A program made the translations under genes and the position numbers. 7,534 nt of DNA, from contig CALMAR010000229.1 of assembly GCA_937859855.1 (NCBI GenBank), positions 1-7,534 on the forward strand, written 5' to 3'. Below, piece by piece: positions 1-4,974 of the stretch (positions are counted from its first letter, which is position 1; each line of letters starts with the position of its first letter). The notes under the pieces were generated by a model that saw nothing but the letters and a program-made list of their open reading frames with translations, was not told where the DNA came from and did no database searches. This stretch comes from an uncultured Kineosporia sp. Its GTDB lineage: Bacteria; Actinomycetota; Actinomycetes; Actinomycetales; Kineosporiaceae.

Positions 1-753
1 GTGGGACGCCCCGGCCGCGACCAGGGCGGCCACGGCGTCCCACTCCTGGCACTGATGCCGCACATCCGCGGTGAAGCCGGCCGAGGCGCAGACCGCCGCG
101 GTGATCTGCGAGCACGGCTCGTCCTGCCGGGCATCGACCCACGGCTGGCCGGCCAGCCGGCTCAGCCGGATGCCGTCGCGCAGTGTCTCGTCGTCCAGCA
201 GTTCATGTCCGGCCGGGAGCACCGCATCCAGCTGGTCGGTGAGCAGATCGACCCGGTGATAGCGCCGGTCGCCGTGCCGGGGGGCATCCCGGTAGTCCGC
301 GCTGACCACGACATCCACCTCGCCGGAGTCCAGCTGCTCGAAGTTGAACCGGGGCTCCGACTCGATCACCCGCAGCTCCAGGCCCGGGCTGGCTTCACGC
401 AGCCGGGCCAAGGCGGGCGCCACCACGGCCGAGATGCCGGTGGACAACGACTTCACCCGGACCGGGCCCAGTTCACCGGCCGACCAGGCGGACAGGTCGG
501 CCCGGGCCCGGGCCAGCTGATCGGCCACGATGGTGGCATGCTCCAGCAGCACCTGGGCCTGGCCCGTCAGCCGGACTCCCCGGCCCTGCCGTTCCATCAG
601 TGGAACGCCCAGGTCGCGAGCCAGGCCGGCCAGCTGCTGGGACACCGCTGAGGGAGTCAGGTGCAGGGCGCAGGCGGCCGCGGACACCGTGCCGCGCCGA
701 TCCACCTCCTGCAGGATCCGCAGCCGGCGCAGGTCCAGAGCATCCTCAATCAT
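1..753 (-). CDS. LysR-type transcriptional regulator, C-terminus cut by window edge
   Basis: Translating the complement from the ATG at 753-751 gives 251 codons with no stop before the window edge. Residues 8-63 form a typical LysR winged helix-turn-helix: alanine-rich SAAACALHLTPSAVSQQL, then the wing GVPLMERQGRGVRLT. An effector domain follows from about residue 90 (GPVRVKSLSTGISAVVAPAL, then a segment VIESEPRFNFEQLDSGEVD typical of subdomain 1). LysR proteins are about 300 residues, so roughly 50 are missing on the left. No Shine-Dalgarno sequence precedes the ATG. A CAGTAT box lies 7-12 bases upstream on this strand, so the mRNA may be leaderless. The gene is divergent from the EamA transporter 73 bases away, an arrangement in which LysR proteins usually control the neighbour and themselves. 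The ligand cannot be read from the sequence. Confidence 0.93.
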   Translation of the reverse strand, partial: MIEDALDLRRLRILQEVDRRGTVSAAACALHLTPSAVSQQLAGLARDLGVPLMERQGRGVRLTGQAQVLLEHATIVADQLARARADLSAWSAGELGPVRVKSLSTGISAVVAPALARLREASPGLELRVIESEPRFNFEQLDSGEVDVVVSADYRDAPRHGDRRYHRVDLLTDQLDAVLPAGHELLDDETLRDGIRLSRLAGQPWVDARQDEPCSQITAAVCASAGFTADVRHQCQEWDAVAALVAAGASH

Positions 754-826
754 GTAGCCATACTGAACATTTCCGTGAAGAAAATCTAGATGGACTTACG
801 GATTTCGGCGGGGGAGCATGGCAGAC
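754..826. promoter_or_regulatory. Divergent control region between LysR regulator and EamA transporter
   Basis: These 73 bases separate two divergent starts and are clearly more A/T-rich than the genes around them, so both promoters and the LysR operator should lie here. Dyads seen: TTC-CGT-GAA at 771-779, within a wider TTTC...GAAA arrangement (770-783), and the 8-base palindrome ATCTAGAT at 784-791. T771 and A783 match the T-N11-A spacing of LysR boxes. For the plus strand, TGAACA (764-769) and TAGATG (787-792) are 17 bases apart but match the consensus poorly. The location is well supported by gene layout; the exact boxes are guesses. Confidence 0.45.
811..816 (+). promoter_or_regulatory. 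Ribosome binding site that decides the EamA transporter start
   Basis: GGGGAG lies only 1 base before the ATG at 818 but 10 bases before the in-frame ATG at 827. The first spacing is too short for initiation, so 827 is preferred. The choice removes only three residues (Met-Ala-Asp). Confidence 0.6.
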
Positions 827-1750
827 ATGAGTCGCCGGGCCACCATCCTCTTCATCGCCCTGGGTATCGCCTGGGGCATCCCGTATCTGCTGATCAAGGT
901 GTCGGTGGGCGAGCTGTCCCCATCGGCGCTGGTGCTGATCCGCACGGCGCTGGCCAGCGCCATGTTGCTGCCGATCGCGCTCTACCAGGGCGCGGTGATG
1001 CCGGTGCTGCGCCGCTGGCGCCCCCTGCTGATGTTCGCGCTGACCGAGATCGCCGTTCCCTGGCTGTTCCTCAACCACGCCGAGCAGACCCTGCCCAGTT
1101 CCACCACCGGTCTGCTGCTGGCTGCGATCCCGCTGGTCGGGGCTACCGTGGCCCTGATCACTGGACGCAGTGAAGGGCTGGGGCGGATCGGCTGGCTGGG
1201 CCTGTTCACCGGGCTGGCCGGGGTGGTGGCGCTGGTCGGCCTGGACGTCCAGGGGTCCGACCGGATGGCCGCGTTGTCGCTGGTCGTGGTCGCGCTGGGC
1301 TACGCGATCGGCCCGCGGGTACTGGCTGGCAGCCTGGCCGGTCTGCCCGGGGTCGGGATCATGTCGCTGAGCCTGACCCTGGTGGCGCTGATCTACCTGC
1401 CGGTCGTGCTGATCACGGGCCAGTTCCCCGCCGCCGTGCCGTCCGGCCCGGTGCTGGTCAGCCTGACCCTGCTGGCGGTGATCTGCACCGCGGCCGCGTT
1501 CTTGATGCTGTTCGAGCTGACCCGGCTGATCGGGCCGGTCCGGGTCACCGCGATCACGTATCTGAATCCGGCGGTGGCGGTGCTGGCCGGTGCGGTGGTG
1601 CTGAGCGAGCCGATCACCGCGTGGACCGTGCTCGGTTTCGTGCTGGTGCTGTCCGGCGCGTTTCTGATCACCCGCAAGCCGTCCACCGATCTGCCATCCC
1701 CGGAACCCGCGCTGGAGGTCGTCCCGGAGCCGGCCCGCGCCAGTGCCTGA
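827..1750 (+). CDS. EamA/DMT-family transporter (putative metabolite or drug exporter)
   Basis: This 307-residue inner-membrane protein has about ten hydrophobic segments, near residues 5-24, 31-52, 66-83, 92-112, 120-139, 147-166, 174-198, 207-230, 238-260 and 264-282. They form two EamA repeats of five helices each, the usual drug/metabolite transporter architecture and length. Family signatures include the N-terminal AWGIPYLLIKV, the conserved Arg at the start of helix 2 (LVLIRTALASAMLLP), and, in repeat 2, TAITYLNPAVAVLAG followed by SEPITAWTVLGFVLVLSG. A 25-residue acidic, proline-rich tail (283-307) is probably cytoplasmic. The family includes exporters of amino acids, metabolites and toxic compounds; the substrate here is unknown. 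The divergent LysR gene suggests ligand-induced expression. An alternative start at 818 is disfavoured because its Shine-Dalgarno spacing is too short. Confidence 0.92.
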   Translation: MSRRATILFIALGIAWGIPYLLIKVSVGELSPSALVLIRTALASAMLLPIALYQGAVMPVLRRWRPLLMFALTEIAVPWLFLNHAEQTLPSSTTGLLLAAIPLVGATVALITGRSEGLGRIGWLGLFTGLAGVVALVGLDVQGSDRMAALSLVVVALGYAIGPRVLAGSLAGLPGVGIMSLSLTLVALIYLPVVLITGQFPAAVPSGPVLVSLTLLAVICTAAAFLMLFELTRLIGPVRVTAITYLNPAVAVLAGAVVLSEPITAWTVLGFVLVLSGAFLITRKPSTDLPSPEPALEVVPEPARASA

Positions 1751-1756
1751 GCACTG
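1741..1756 (+). terminator. Hairpin across the EamA stop codon
   Basis: CAGTGC (1741-1746) and GCACTG (1751-1756) are a perfect 6-base inverted repeat with the 4-base loop CTGA, which contains the TGA stop. No T-tract follows, so it would be an I-shaped terminator of the kind proposed for actinobacteria, or only an mRNA end-stabilising stem. It lies before the promoter of the next gene, which fits separate transcription of the two genes. Confidence 0.4.
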
Positions 1757-1794
1757 AGGCTCGGCGCCGATCCGGGAATGTCGGCGCGGCGCCG

Positions 1795-1810
1795 TAGGCT
1801 GCACGACACG
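1795..1810 (+). promoter_or_regulatory. Leaderless promoter (-10 TAGGCT) for pcrA
   Basis: TAGGCT at 1795-1800 fits the actinobacterial -10 pattern TAnnnT. The ATG at 1811 follows 10 bases later, so transcription starting 6-8 bases past the box would give almost no leader. No ribosome binding site precedes 1811 or the alternative ATG at 1778. A 10-base palindrome, TCGGCGCCGA (1761-1770), lies just upstream, near where a -35 element or regulator could sit. No clear -35 hexamer is visible. Confidence 0.5.
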
Positions 1811-4186
1811 ATGAGCACCGTGTCCGACGACCTGACCCTGCCCGGCCTGGAGCGGCCGGCCGGCCAGCCGAACGAGCCCGATGGGCAGGCCGATGAACGG
1901 CCGAAACGGCATCGGATCGATGTCGGCGCGCTGCTGGAGGGGCTGAACGAGCACCAGCGAGCCGCCGTCCTGCACCAGGGTTCCCCCCTGCTGATCGTGG
2001 CCGGCGCGGGCTCGGGCAAGACCCGGGTGCTGACCCACCGGATCGCCTATCTGCTGGCCGAGCGCAACGCCAAGCCATGGGAAATCCTGGCCATCACCTT
2101 CACCAACAAGGCCGCGGCCGAGATGCGCGAACGGGTCCAGGACCTGGTCGGGCCCCGGGCATCGTCCATGTGGGTCAGCACATTCCACTCCTCCTGCGTC
2201 CGGATCCTGCGCCGGGAGGCGGGCCGGGTCGGGCTGCGGTCCAACTTCTCCATCTATGACGCCGCTGATTCGCAGCGCCTGATGAGCCTGGTCTGCCGCG
2301 ACCTGGACCTCGACCCGAAGCGTTACCCACCGAGGGCTTTCAGCGCTCAGGTGTCGAACCTGAAGAACGAGCTGGTCGACGAGGACAGCTATCGCCAGCG
2401 GGTCAGCGAGACCAGCCACAACGAGCGGATGCTGGCTGAGGCGTACACGAACTACCAGCGGCGGCTGCGGGAGTCCAACGCGCTGGACTTCGACGATCTG
2501 ATCATGACCACGGTCAACATCCTGCAGGCGTTCGGGGACGTCGCCGAGTTCTACCGGCGCCGGTTCCGGCACGTGCTGGTGGACGAGTACCAGGACACCA
2601 ATCACGCGCAGTACATCCTGATCCGCGAGCTGGTCGGCGGCGAGGTGGCCGCGCAGCCGACCCCGGACGTGCCGATGGCCGAGCTGACCGTGGTGGGGGA
2701 CGCCGATCAGTCGATCTACGCTTTCCGGGGCGCGTCAATCCGCAACATCGTCGAGTTCGAGACCGACTATCCGCAGGCCCAGGTGATCCTGCTGGAGCAG
2801 AACTACCGCTCCACCCAGACCATCCTGAACGCCGCCAACGCGGTGATCGAGCGCAACCCGGATCGCAAGCCGAAGCGGCTGTGGACGGCCGGGCGCACCG
2901 GCGAACAGATCATCGGCTACGTCGCCGACGACGAGCACGACGAGGCGTCGTTCGTCACCCTGGAGGTGCAGCGGCTTCGCCGGGAGGACGCCGTCCGGCC
3001 CGGCGACGTCGCCGTCTTCTACCGGACCAACGCTCAATCCCGGGCGCTGGAAGAGGTTTTCGTCCGGGCCGGGCTGCCCTACAAGGTGGTCGGTGGCACC
3101 CGGTTCTACGAGCGCCGCGAGGTCAAGGATGCGCTGGCCTACCTGCGGGTGCTGGTCAACCCGGACGACACGGTGAATCTGCGCCGGATCCTGAACACCC
3201 CCAAGCGCGGGATCGGTGACCGGGCCGAGGCGGTGATCGGCGCGCTGGGCGAGCGGGAGCGGATCACCTTCAGTGCCGCCCTGCGCCGGGCGGAGGAGGC
3301 ACCGGGCATCGCCACCCGCTCGGTTTCCTGCGTGCGGGCCTTCGTCGATCTGATGGACGAGTTGCGAACCCTGGTCGAGGGGGGCAGCCCGCCCTCGATC
3401 GTGCTGGAGGCGGTGCTGGAGCAGACCGGCTATCTGGCCGAGCTGCGGGCCAGTCACGATCCGCAGGACGAGTCCCGGGTGGAGAACCTGGCCGAACTGG
3501 TCGCCGTCGCCCAGGAGTACACCGACGCCAACCCGGACGGATCGCTGCAGGACTTCCTGGAGCAGGTGTCCCTGGTCGCGGACGCCGACGAGATCCCCGA
3601 CGAGGCGGTGGCCGACGGTGCGGCCGAGACGCAGCCCAAAGAGGATGAGGGCGTGGTCACCCTGATGACCCTGCACACGGCCAAGGGCCTGGAGTTCCCG
3701 GTGGTGTTCGTGACCGGGATGGAAGACGGCACGTTCCCGCACCTGCGATCGCTGTCCGACCCCAAGGAATTGGCCGAGGAACGACGGCTGGCCTATGTCG
3801 GCGTAACCCGGGCCCGGGAGCGGCTGTACATCTCCCGGGCCGGCGTCCGGAGCGCCTGGGGACAGCCGAACTACCAGCCGGCCAGCCGGTTCCTGGACGA
3901 GATCCCGGCCGTGCTGGTCGACTGGCGGCGCAGCGAGACCACGGCGATGCGGCCGTCGTCCACCCCGGCGGTGGCCCGGCTGGCCTACCAGCCGGGAGTG
4001 CGGTCGCCCGGCAATCGCGAGGTCGTGCATCTCGAACCGGGCGACCGGGTCACGCACGATGCGTTCGGCCTGGGCACGGTGATCCGGGTCGAAGGTGCCG
4101 GGGACCGCGCCGTCGCGCATGTCAGCTTCAGTGACGGAGCCGAGAAGCGGCTGCTGCTGCGCTACGCCCCGGTCACCAAACTCTGA
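1811..4186 (+). CDS. pcrA: ATP-dependent DNA helicase PcrA/UvrD1
   Basis: This 791-residue superfamily 1A 3'-5' helicase acts in the cytoplasm in nucleotide excision repair, removal of RecA filaments and resolution of replication-transcription conflicts. Visible motifs: Q-motif region LNEHQRAAV (45-53), Walker A GAGSGKT (65-71), Ia ITFTNKAAAEM (95-105), II VDEYQDT (257-263), III VVGDADQSIYAFRGA (294-308), IV EQNYRST (329-335), V TLHTAKGLEFPVVF (about 618-631) and VI EERRLAYVGVTRARERLY (about 655-672). The last ~54 residues (GDRVTHDAFGLGTVIRVEG and after) form the Tudor-like domain that contacts RNA polymerase in other PcrA proteins. Length and domain order are normal, so the enzyme should be intact. 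A short insertion before motif III (GGEVAAQPTPDVPMAE) is the only family variation I noticed. I chose the start at 1811 because a -10 box lies 10 bases ahead; an ATG at 1778 would add 11 arginine-rich residues. Confidence 0.97.
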   Translation: MSTVSDDLTLPGLERPAGQPNEPDGQADERPKRHRIDVGALLEGLNEHQRAAVLHQGSPLLIVAGAGSGKTRVLTHRIAYLLAERNAKPWEILAITFTNKAAAEMRERVQDLVGPRASSMWVSTFHSSCVRILRREAGRVGLRSNFSIYDAADSQRLMSLVCRDLDLDPKRYPPRAFSAQVSNLKNELVDEDSYRQRVSETSHNERMLAEAYTNYQRRLRESNALDFDDLIMTTVNILQAFGDVAEFYRRRFRHVLVDEYQDTNHAQYILIRELVGGEVAAQPTPDVPMAELTVVGDADQSIYAFRGASIRNIVEFETDYPQAQVILLEQNYRSTQTILNAANAVIERNPDRKPKRLWTAGRTGEQIIGYVADDEHDEASFVTLEVQRLRREDAVRPGDVAVFYRTNAQSRALEEVFVRAGLPYKVVGGTRFYERREVKDALAYLRVLVNPDDTVNLRRILNTPKRGIGDRAEAVIGALGERERITFSAALRRAEEAPGIATRSVSCVRAFVDLMDELRTLVEGGSPPSIVLEAVLEQTGYLAELRASHDPQDESRVENLAELVAVAQEYTDANPDGSLQDFLEQVSLVADADEIPDEAVADGAAETQPKEDEGVVTLMTLHTAKGLEFPVVFVTGMEDGTFPHLRSLSDPKELAEERRLAYVGVTRARERLYISRAGVRSAWGQPNYQPASRFLDEIPAVLVDWRRSETTAMRPSSTPAVARLAYQPGVRSPGNREVVHLEPGDRVTHDAFGLGTVIRVEGAGDRAVAHVSFSDGAEKRLLLRYAPVTKL

Positions 4187-4259
4187 CCCAGCTCGGCAAG
4201 ATCAGCCGCACGTCCGCCAGCGCGATGGCCGGAGTCATCATGGGCCCGCCTCGTCTTCC

Positions 4260-4265
4260 TATAAT
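4260..4265 (+). promoter_or_regulatory. Isolated consensus -10 hexamer TATAAT
   Basis: A perfect TATAAT is uncommon in sequence this rich in G/C. The bases 17 upstream (ATCATG at 4237-4242) do not resemble a -35 element. If active, transcription would start near 4272 and run into the inverted repeats at 4278-4328, giving either a long leader for the downstream operon or a small RNA. It could also be chance. Confidence 0.25.
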
Positions 4266-4277
4266 TCCGGCCCGGAT

Positions 4278-4328
4278 AACGCCTGGTTAATCGTCAGGCG
4301 CGGACCAAACAGGCCTGGGGCAGGCGTT
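4278..4328 (+). repeat. Three-armed inverted repeat able to form alternative stems
   Basis: AACGCCTG (4278-4285) is perfectly complementary to CAGGCGTT (4321-4328, 35 bases between the arms). Its CGCCTG part also pairs with a nearer CAGGCG (4295-4300, 9-base loop). The two pairings exclude each other. Between the competing right-hand arms lies the palindrome CAGGCCTG (4310-4317). The structure could end pcrA transcripts, fold a small RNA, or act as a protein-binding site. No open reading frame supports a coding explanation. Confidence 0.4.
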
Positions 4329-4417
4329 GGTACGCGCACGAGAAGGGCAAACATTGCTCATCTCACGCCGCTCTATTGTCCAGTCAAACATGCAACATTT
4401 AGCACTATGCAAGCAGC

Positions 4418-4445
4418 AATACAACCCCTGAAACAGCGTTGTATT
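4418..4445 (+). repeat. 8-base inverted repeat upstream of the inhibitor-operon promoter
   Basis: AATACAAC (4418-4425) and GTTGTATT (4438-4445) are perfect inverted copies. The 12-base interval contains a nested CTG-AAA-CAG stem (4428-4436). On the plus strand a T-rich run, TTATTTTT, begins 5 bases after the second arm. This could be a weak intrinsic terminator shielding the next promoter, or an operator at about -50 to -78 of that promoter. The low G/C content of the outer stem makes the terminator reading modest. Confidence 0.4.
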
Positions 4446-4459
4446 CACTGTTATTTTTG

Positions 4460-4489
4460 TTGACAAATTGGTAACAAGCGTTACATGAT
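4460..4489 (+). promoter_or_regulatory. Promoter of the inhibitor-like/lipoprotein operon
   Basis: TTGACA (4460-4465) is a perfect -35 hexamer. The best -10 match is CATGAT (4484-4489, 4 of 6 matches) at 18-base spacing, predicting a start near 4496 and a leader of about 43 bases. A T-rich run (4451-4458) next to the -35 resembles an UP element. Strong -35, weak -10 and a dyad filling the spacer suggest a promoter that needs or is blocked by a regulator. Confidence 0.55.
4471..4484. promoter_or_regulatory. Candidate operator GTAAC-N4-GTTAC in the promoter spacer
   Basis: GTAAC (4471-4475) and GTTAC (4480-4484) are perfect inverted half-sites around AAGC, placed between the -35 and -10 elements. 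A dimeric regulator bound here would sit where MerR-type activators or simple repressors act. GTAAC also resembles half-sites reported for actinobacterial MtrA, though I recall those as direct rather than inverted repeats. The regulator is not identifiable. Confidence 0.4.
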
Positions 4490-4496
4490 GCTTATG

Positions 4497-4506
4497 CCGT
4501 CGACGG
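4497..4506. promoter_or_regulatory. 10-base palindrome at the predicted transcription start
   Basis: CCGTCGACGG is a perfect palindrome covering the expected +1 region of the operon promoter. Its position suits a repressor site. Short G/C-rich palindromes are frequent by chance in such genomes, so support is limited. Confidence 0.25.
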
Positions 4507-4526
4507 ATCACCTCAACCGTTTTCCG

Positions 4527-4532
4527 AAAGGA
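4527..4532 (+). promoter_or_regulatory. Ribosome binding site that fixes the inhibitor-like gene start
   Basis: AAAGGA lies 6 bases before the ATG at 4539, which opens directly into a signal peptide. The longer in-frame reading from 4485 would put 18 polar residues ahead of the signal peptide and has no such site. Confidence 0.75.
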
Positions 4533-4538
4533 TTTGGG

Positions 4539-4934
4539 ATGAAACGAATCATGACGTGCGCGGGAGTAGGCGTTCTTACTGGGGCGGCCCTTCTCGGTGG
4601 TACCAGTGGGGCTCAAGCCGCCTACACCGACTGCCCAAGCACATATTTCTGCGCTTGGACCGGAAATACCTACACCGGCACGCGGGTCCAGTGGGTCGGA
4701 AGCGTAAAGCCCGGGTGGCCGTCCAGCATTAATAACAAGGAAAACTCCGTGTACAACCACGGAACGACCGGCTACGCCGTTGTCGTCTACGACGGAGGCT
4801 TCTGGAACGATCCCCACTATTGTGTTAAGAAAGGGATCCACCTGACCTTGCCCACCAGTAAGGACAATGACGGGGAGAGTCATCAGTGGATGCCCGCGTC
4901 GTCCGTGCCCAGTGATGTTTCGTGTCTCTCTTAG
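4539..4934 (+). CDS. Secreted four-cysteine protein, probable I36 (SMPI-like) peptidase inhibitor
   Basis: This 131-residue preprotein has a Sec signal peptide: MKRIMT, a hydrophobic core (about 8-20), and a cleavage site AQA-A after residue 27. The mature part is about 104 residues with four cysteines (32, 38, 95, 129), enough for two disulfides. The opening CPSTYFCAWTGNTYTG resembles the CPAGSLCTYSG start of the Streptomyces metalloproteinase inhibitor SMPI, also about 102 residues with two disulfides. The middle SINNKENSVYNHG followed by AVVVYDGGFW fits the crystallin-like Greek-key fold of family I36. Family assignment is from remembered patterns, and target protease and activity are unknown. 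Many I36-like proteins in actinomycetes are uncharacterised and may not inhibit proteases. It is the first gene of a likely operon, 40 bases ahead of the lipoprotein start. Base composition is less G/C-rich than in pcrA. Confidence 0.78.
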   Translation: MKRIMTCAGVGVLTGAALLGGTSGAQAAYTDCPSTYFCAWTGNTYTGTRVQWVGSVKPGWPSSINNKENSVYNHGTTGYAVVVYDGGFWNDPHYCVKKGIHLTLPTSKDNDGESHQWMPASSVPSDVSCLS

Positions 4935-4962
4935 ACCTGCTCACTGTGGAATAGCGCTGATT

Positions 4963-4969
4963 GAGGAGG
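4963..4969 (+). promoter_or_regulatory. Strong ribosome binding site of the lipoprotein gene
   Basis: GAGGAGG, 5 bases before the ATG at 4975, is close to the ideal anti-16S complement. It fixes this start over the in-frame upstream reading that begins inside the preceding gene, and implies efficient translation of the second cistron. Confidence 0.8.
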
Positions 4970-4974
4970 GGCCC

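Larger units (their letters stand above)
4187..4538. other. 352-base non-coding region with a sharp fall in GC
   Basis: No credible gene is seen between the pcrA stop and the inhibitor-like gene. The first ~70 bases keep the G/C-rich character of pcrA. From about 4260 the sequence becomes A/T-rich, and 47 of 120 bases at 4381-4500 are G or C by hand count. It holds a perfect TATAAT, several inverted repeats and the promoter of the downstream operon, listed separately. No convincing T-tract terminator was found directly after pcrA. Confidence 0.7.

Noticed and set aside
1..651. Long plus-strand frame at the left edge
   Set aside because: The complement encodes an unmistakable LysR protein; this frame is its shadow.
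746..2605. 619-codon open frame on the minus strand
   Set aside because: It lies antisense to the EamA transporter and helicase. Its composition (Gln, His, Arg, Gly, Asp runs) is what G/C-rich antisense frames give, and no domain is recognisable.
2735..4120. 461-codon open frame on the minus strand inside pcrA
   Set aside because: It is fully antisense to conserved helicase motifs, with the same skewed composition and no start signal.
4270..4345. tRNA-like or riboswitch-like fold
   Set aside because: No acceptor stem, anticodon arm or T-loop consensus is present, and the motifs of the c-di-AMP (ydaO) element found before some actinobacterial secreted wall enzymes are absent.
4390..4412. ATGCAA direct repeat (4390-4395 and 4407-4412)
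   Set aside because: Six-base repeats in an A/T-rich stretch are expected by chance, and no further copies in register were found.
4485..4538. Upstream extension of the inhibitor-like protein by 18 residues
   Set aside because: The extension is polar, starts within the predicted -10 box and would bury the signal peptide. AAAGGA at 4527-4532 points to ATG 4539.
4287..4883. 198-codon minus-strand frame across the inhibitor-like gene and its promoter
   Set aside because: The plus strand has a signal peptide, ribosome binding site and family resemblance. The antisense frame has none and runs over the promoter palindromes.
4867..4974. Upstream extension of the lipoprotein frame
   Set aside because: It overlaps the preceding gene and would place 36 residues before the lipoprotein signal. 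GAGGAGG fixes the start at 4975.
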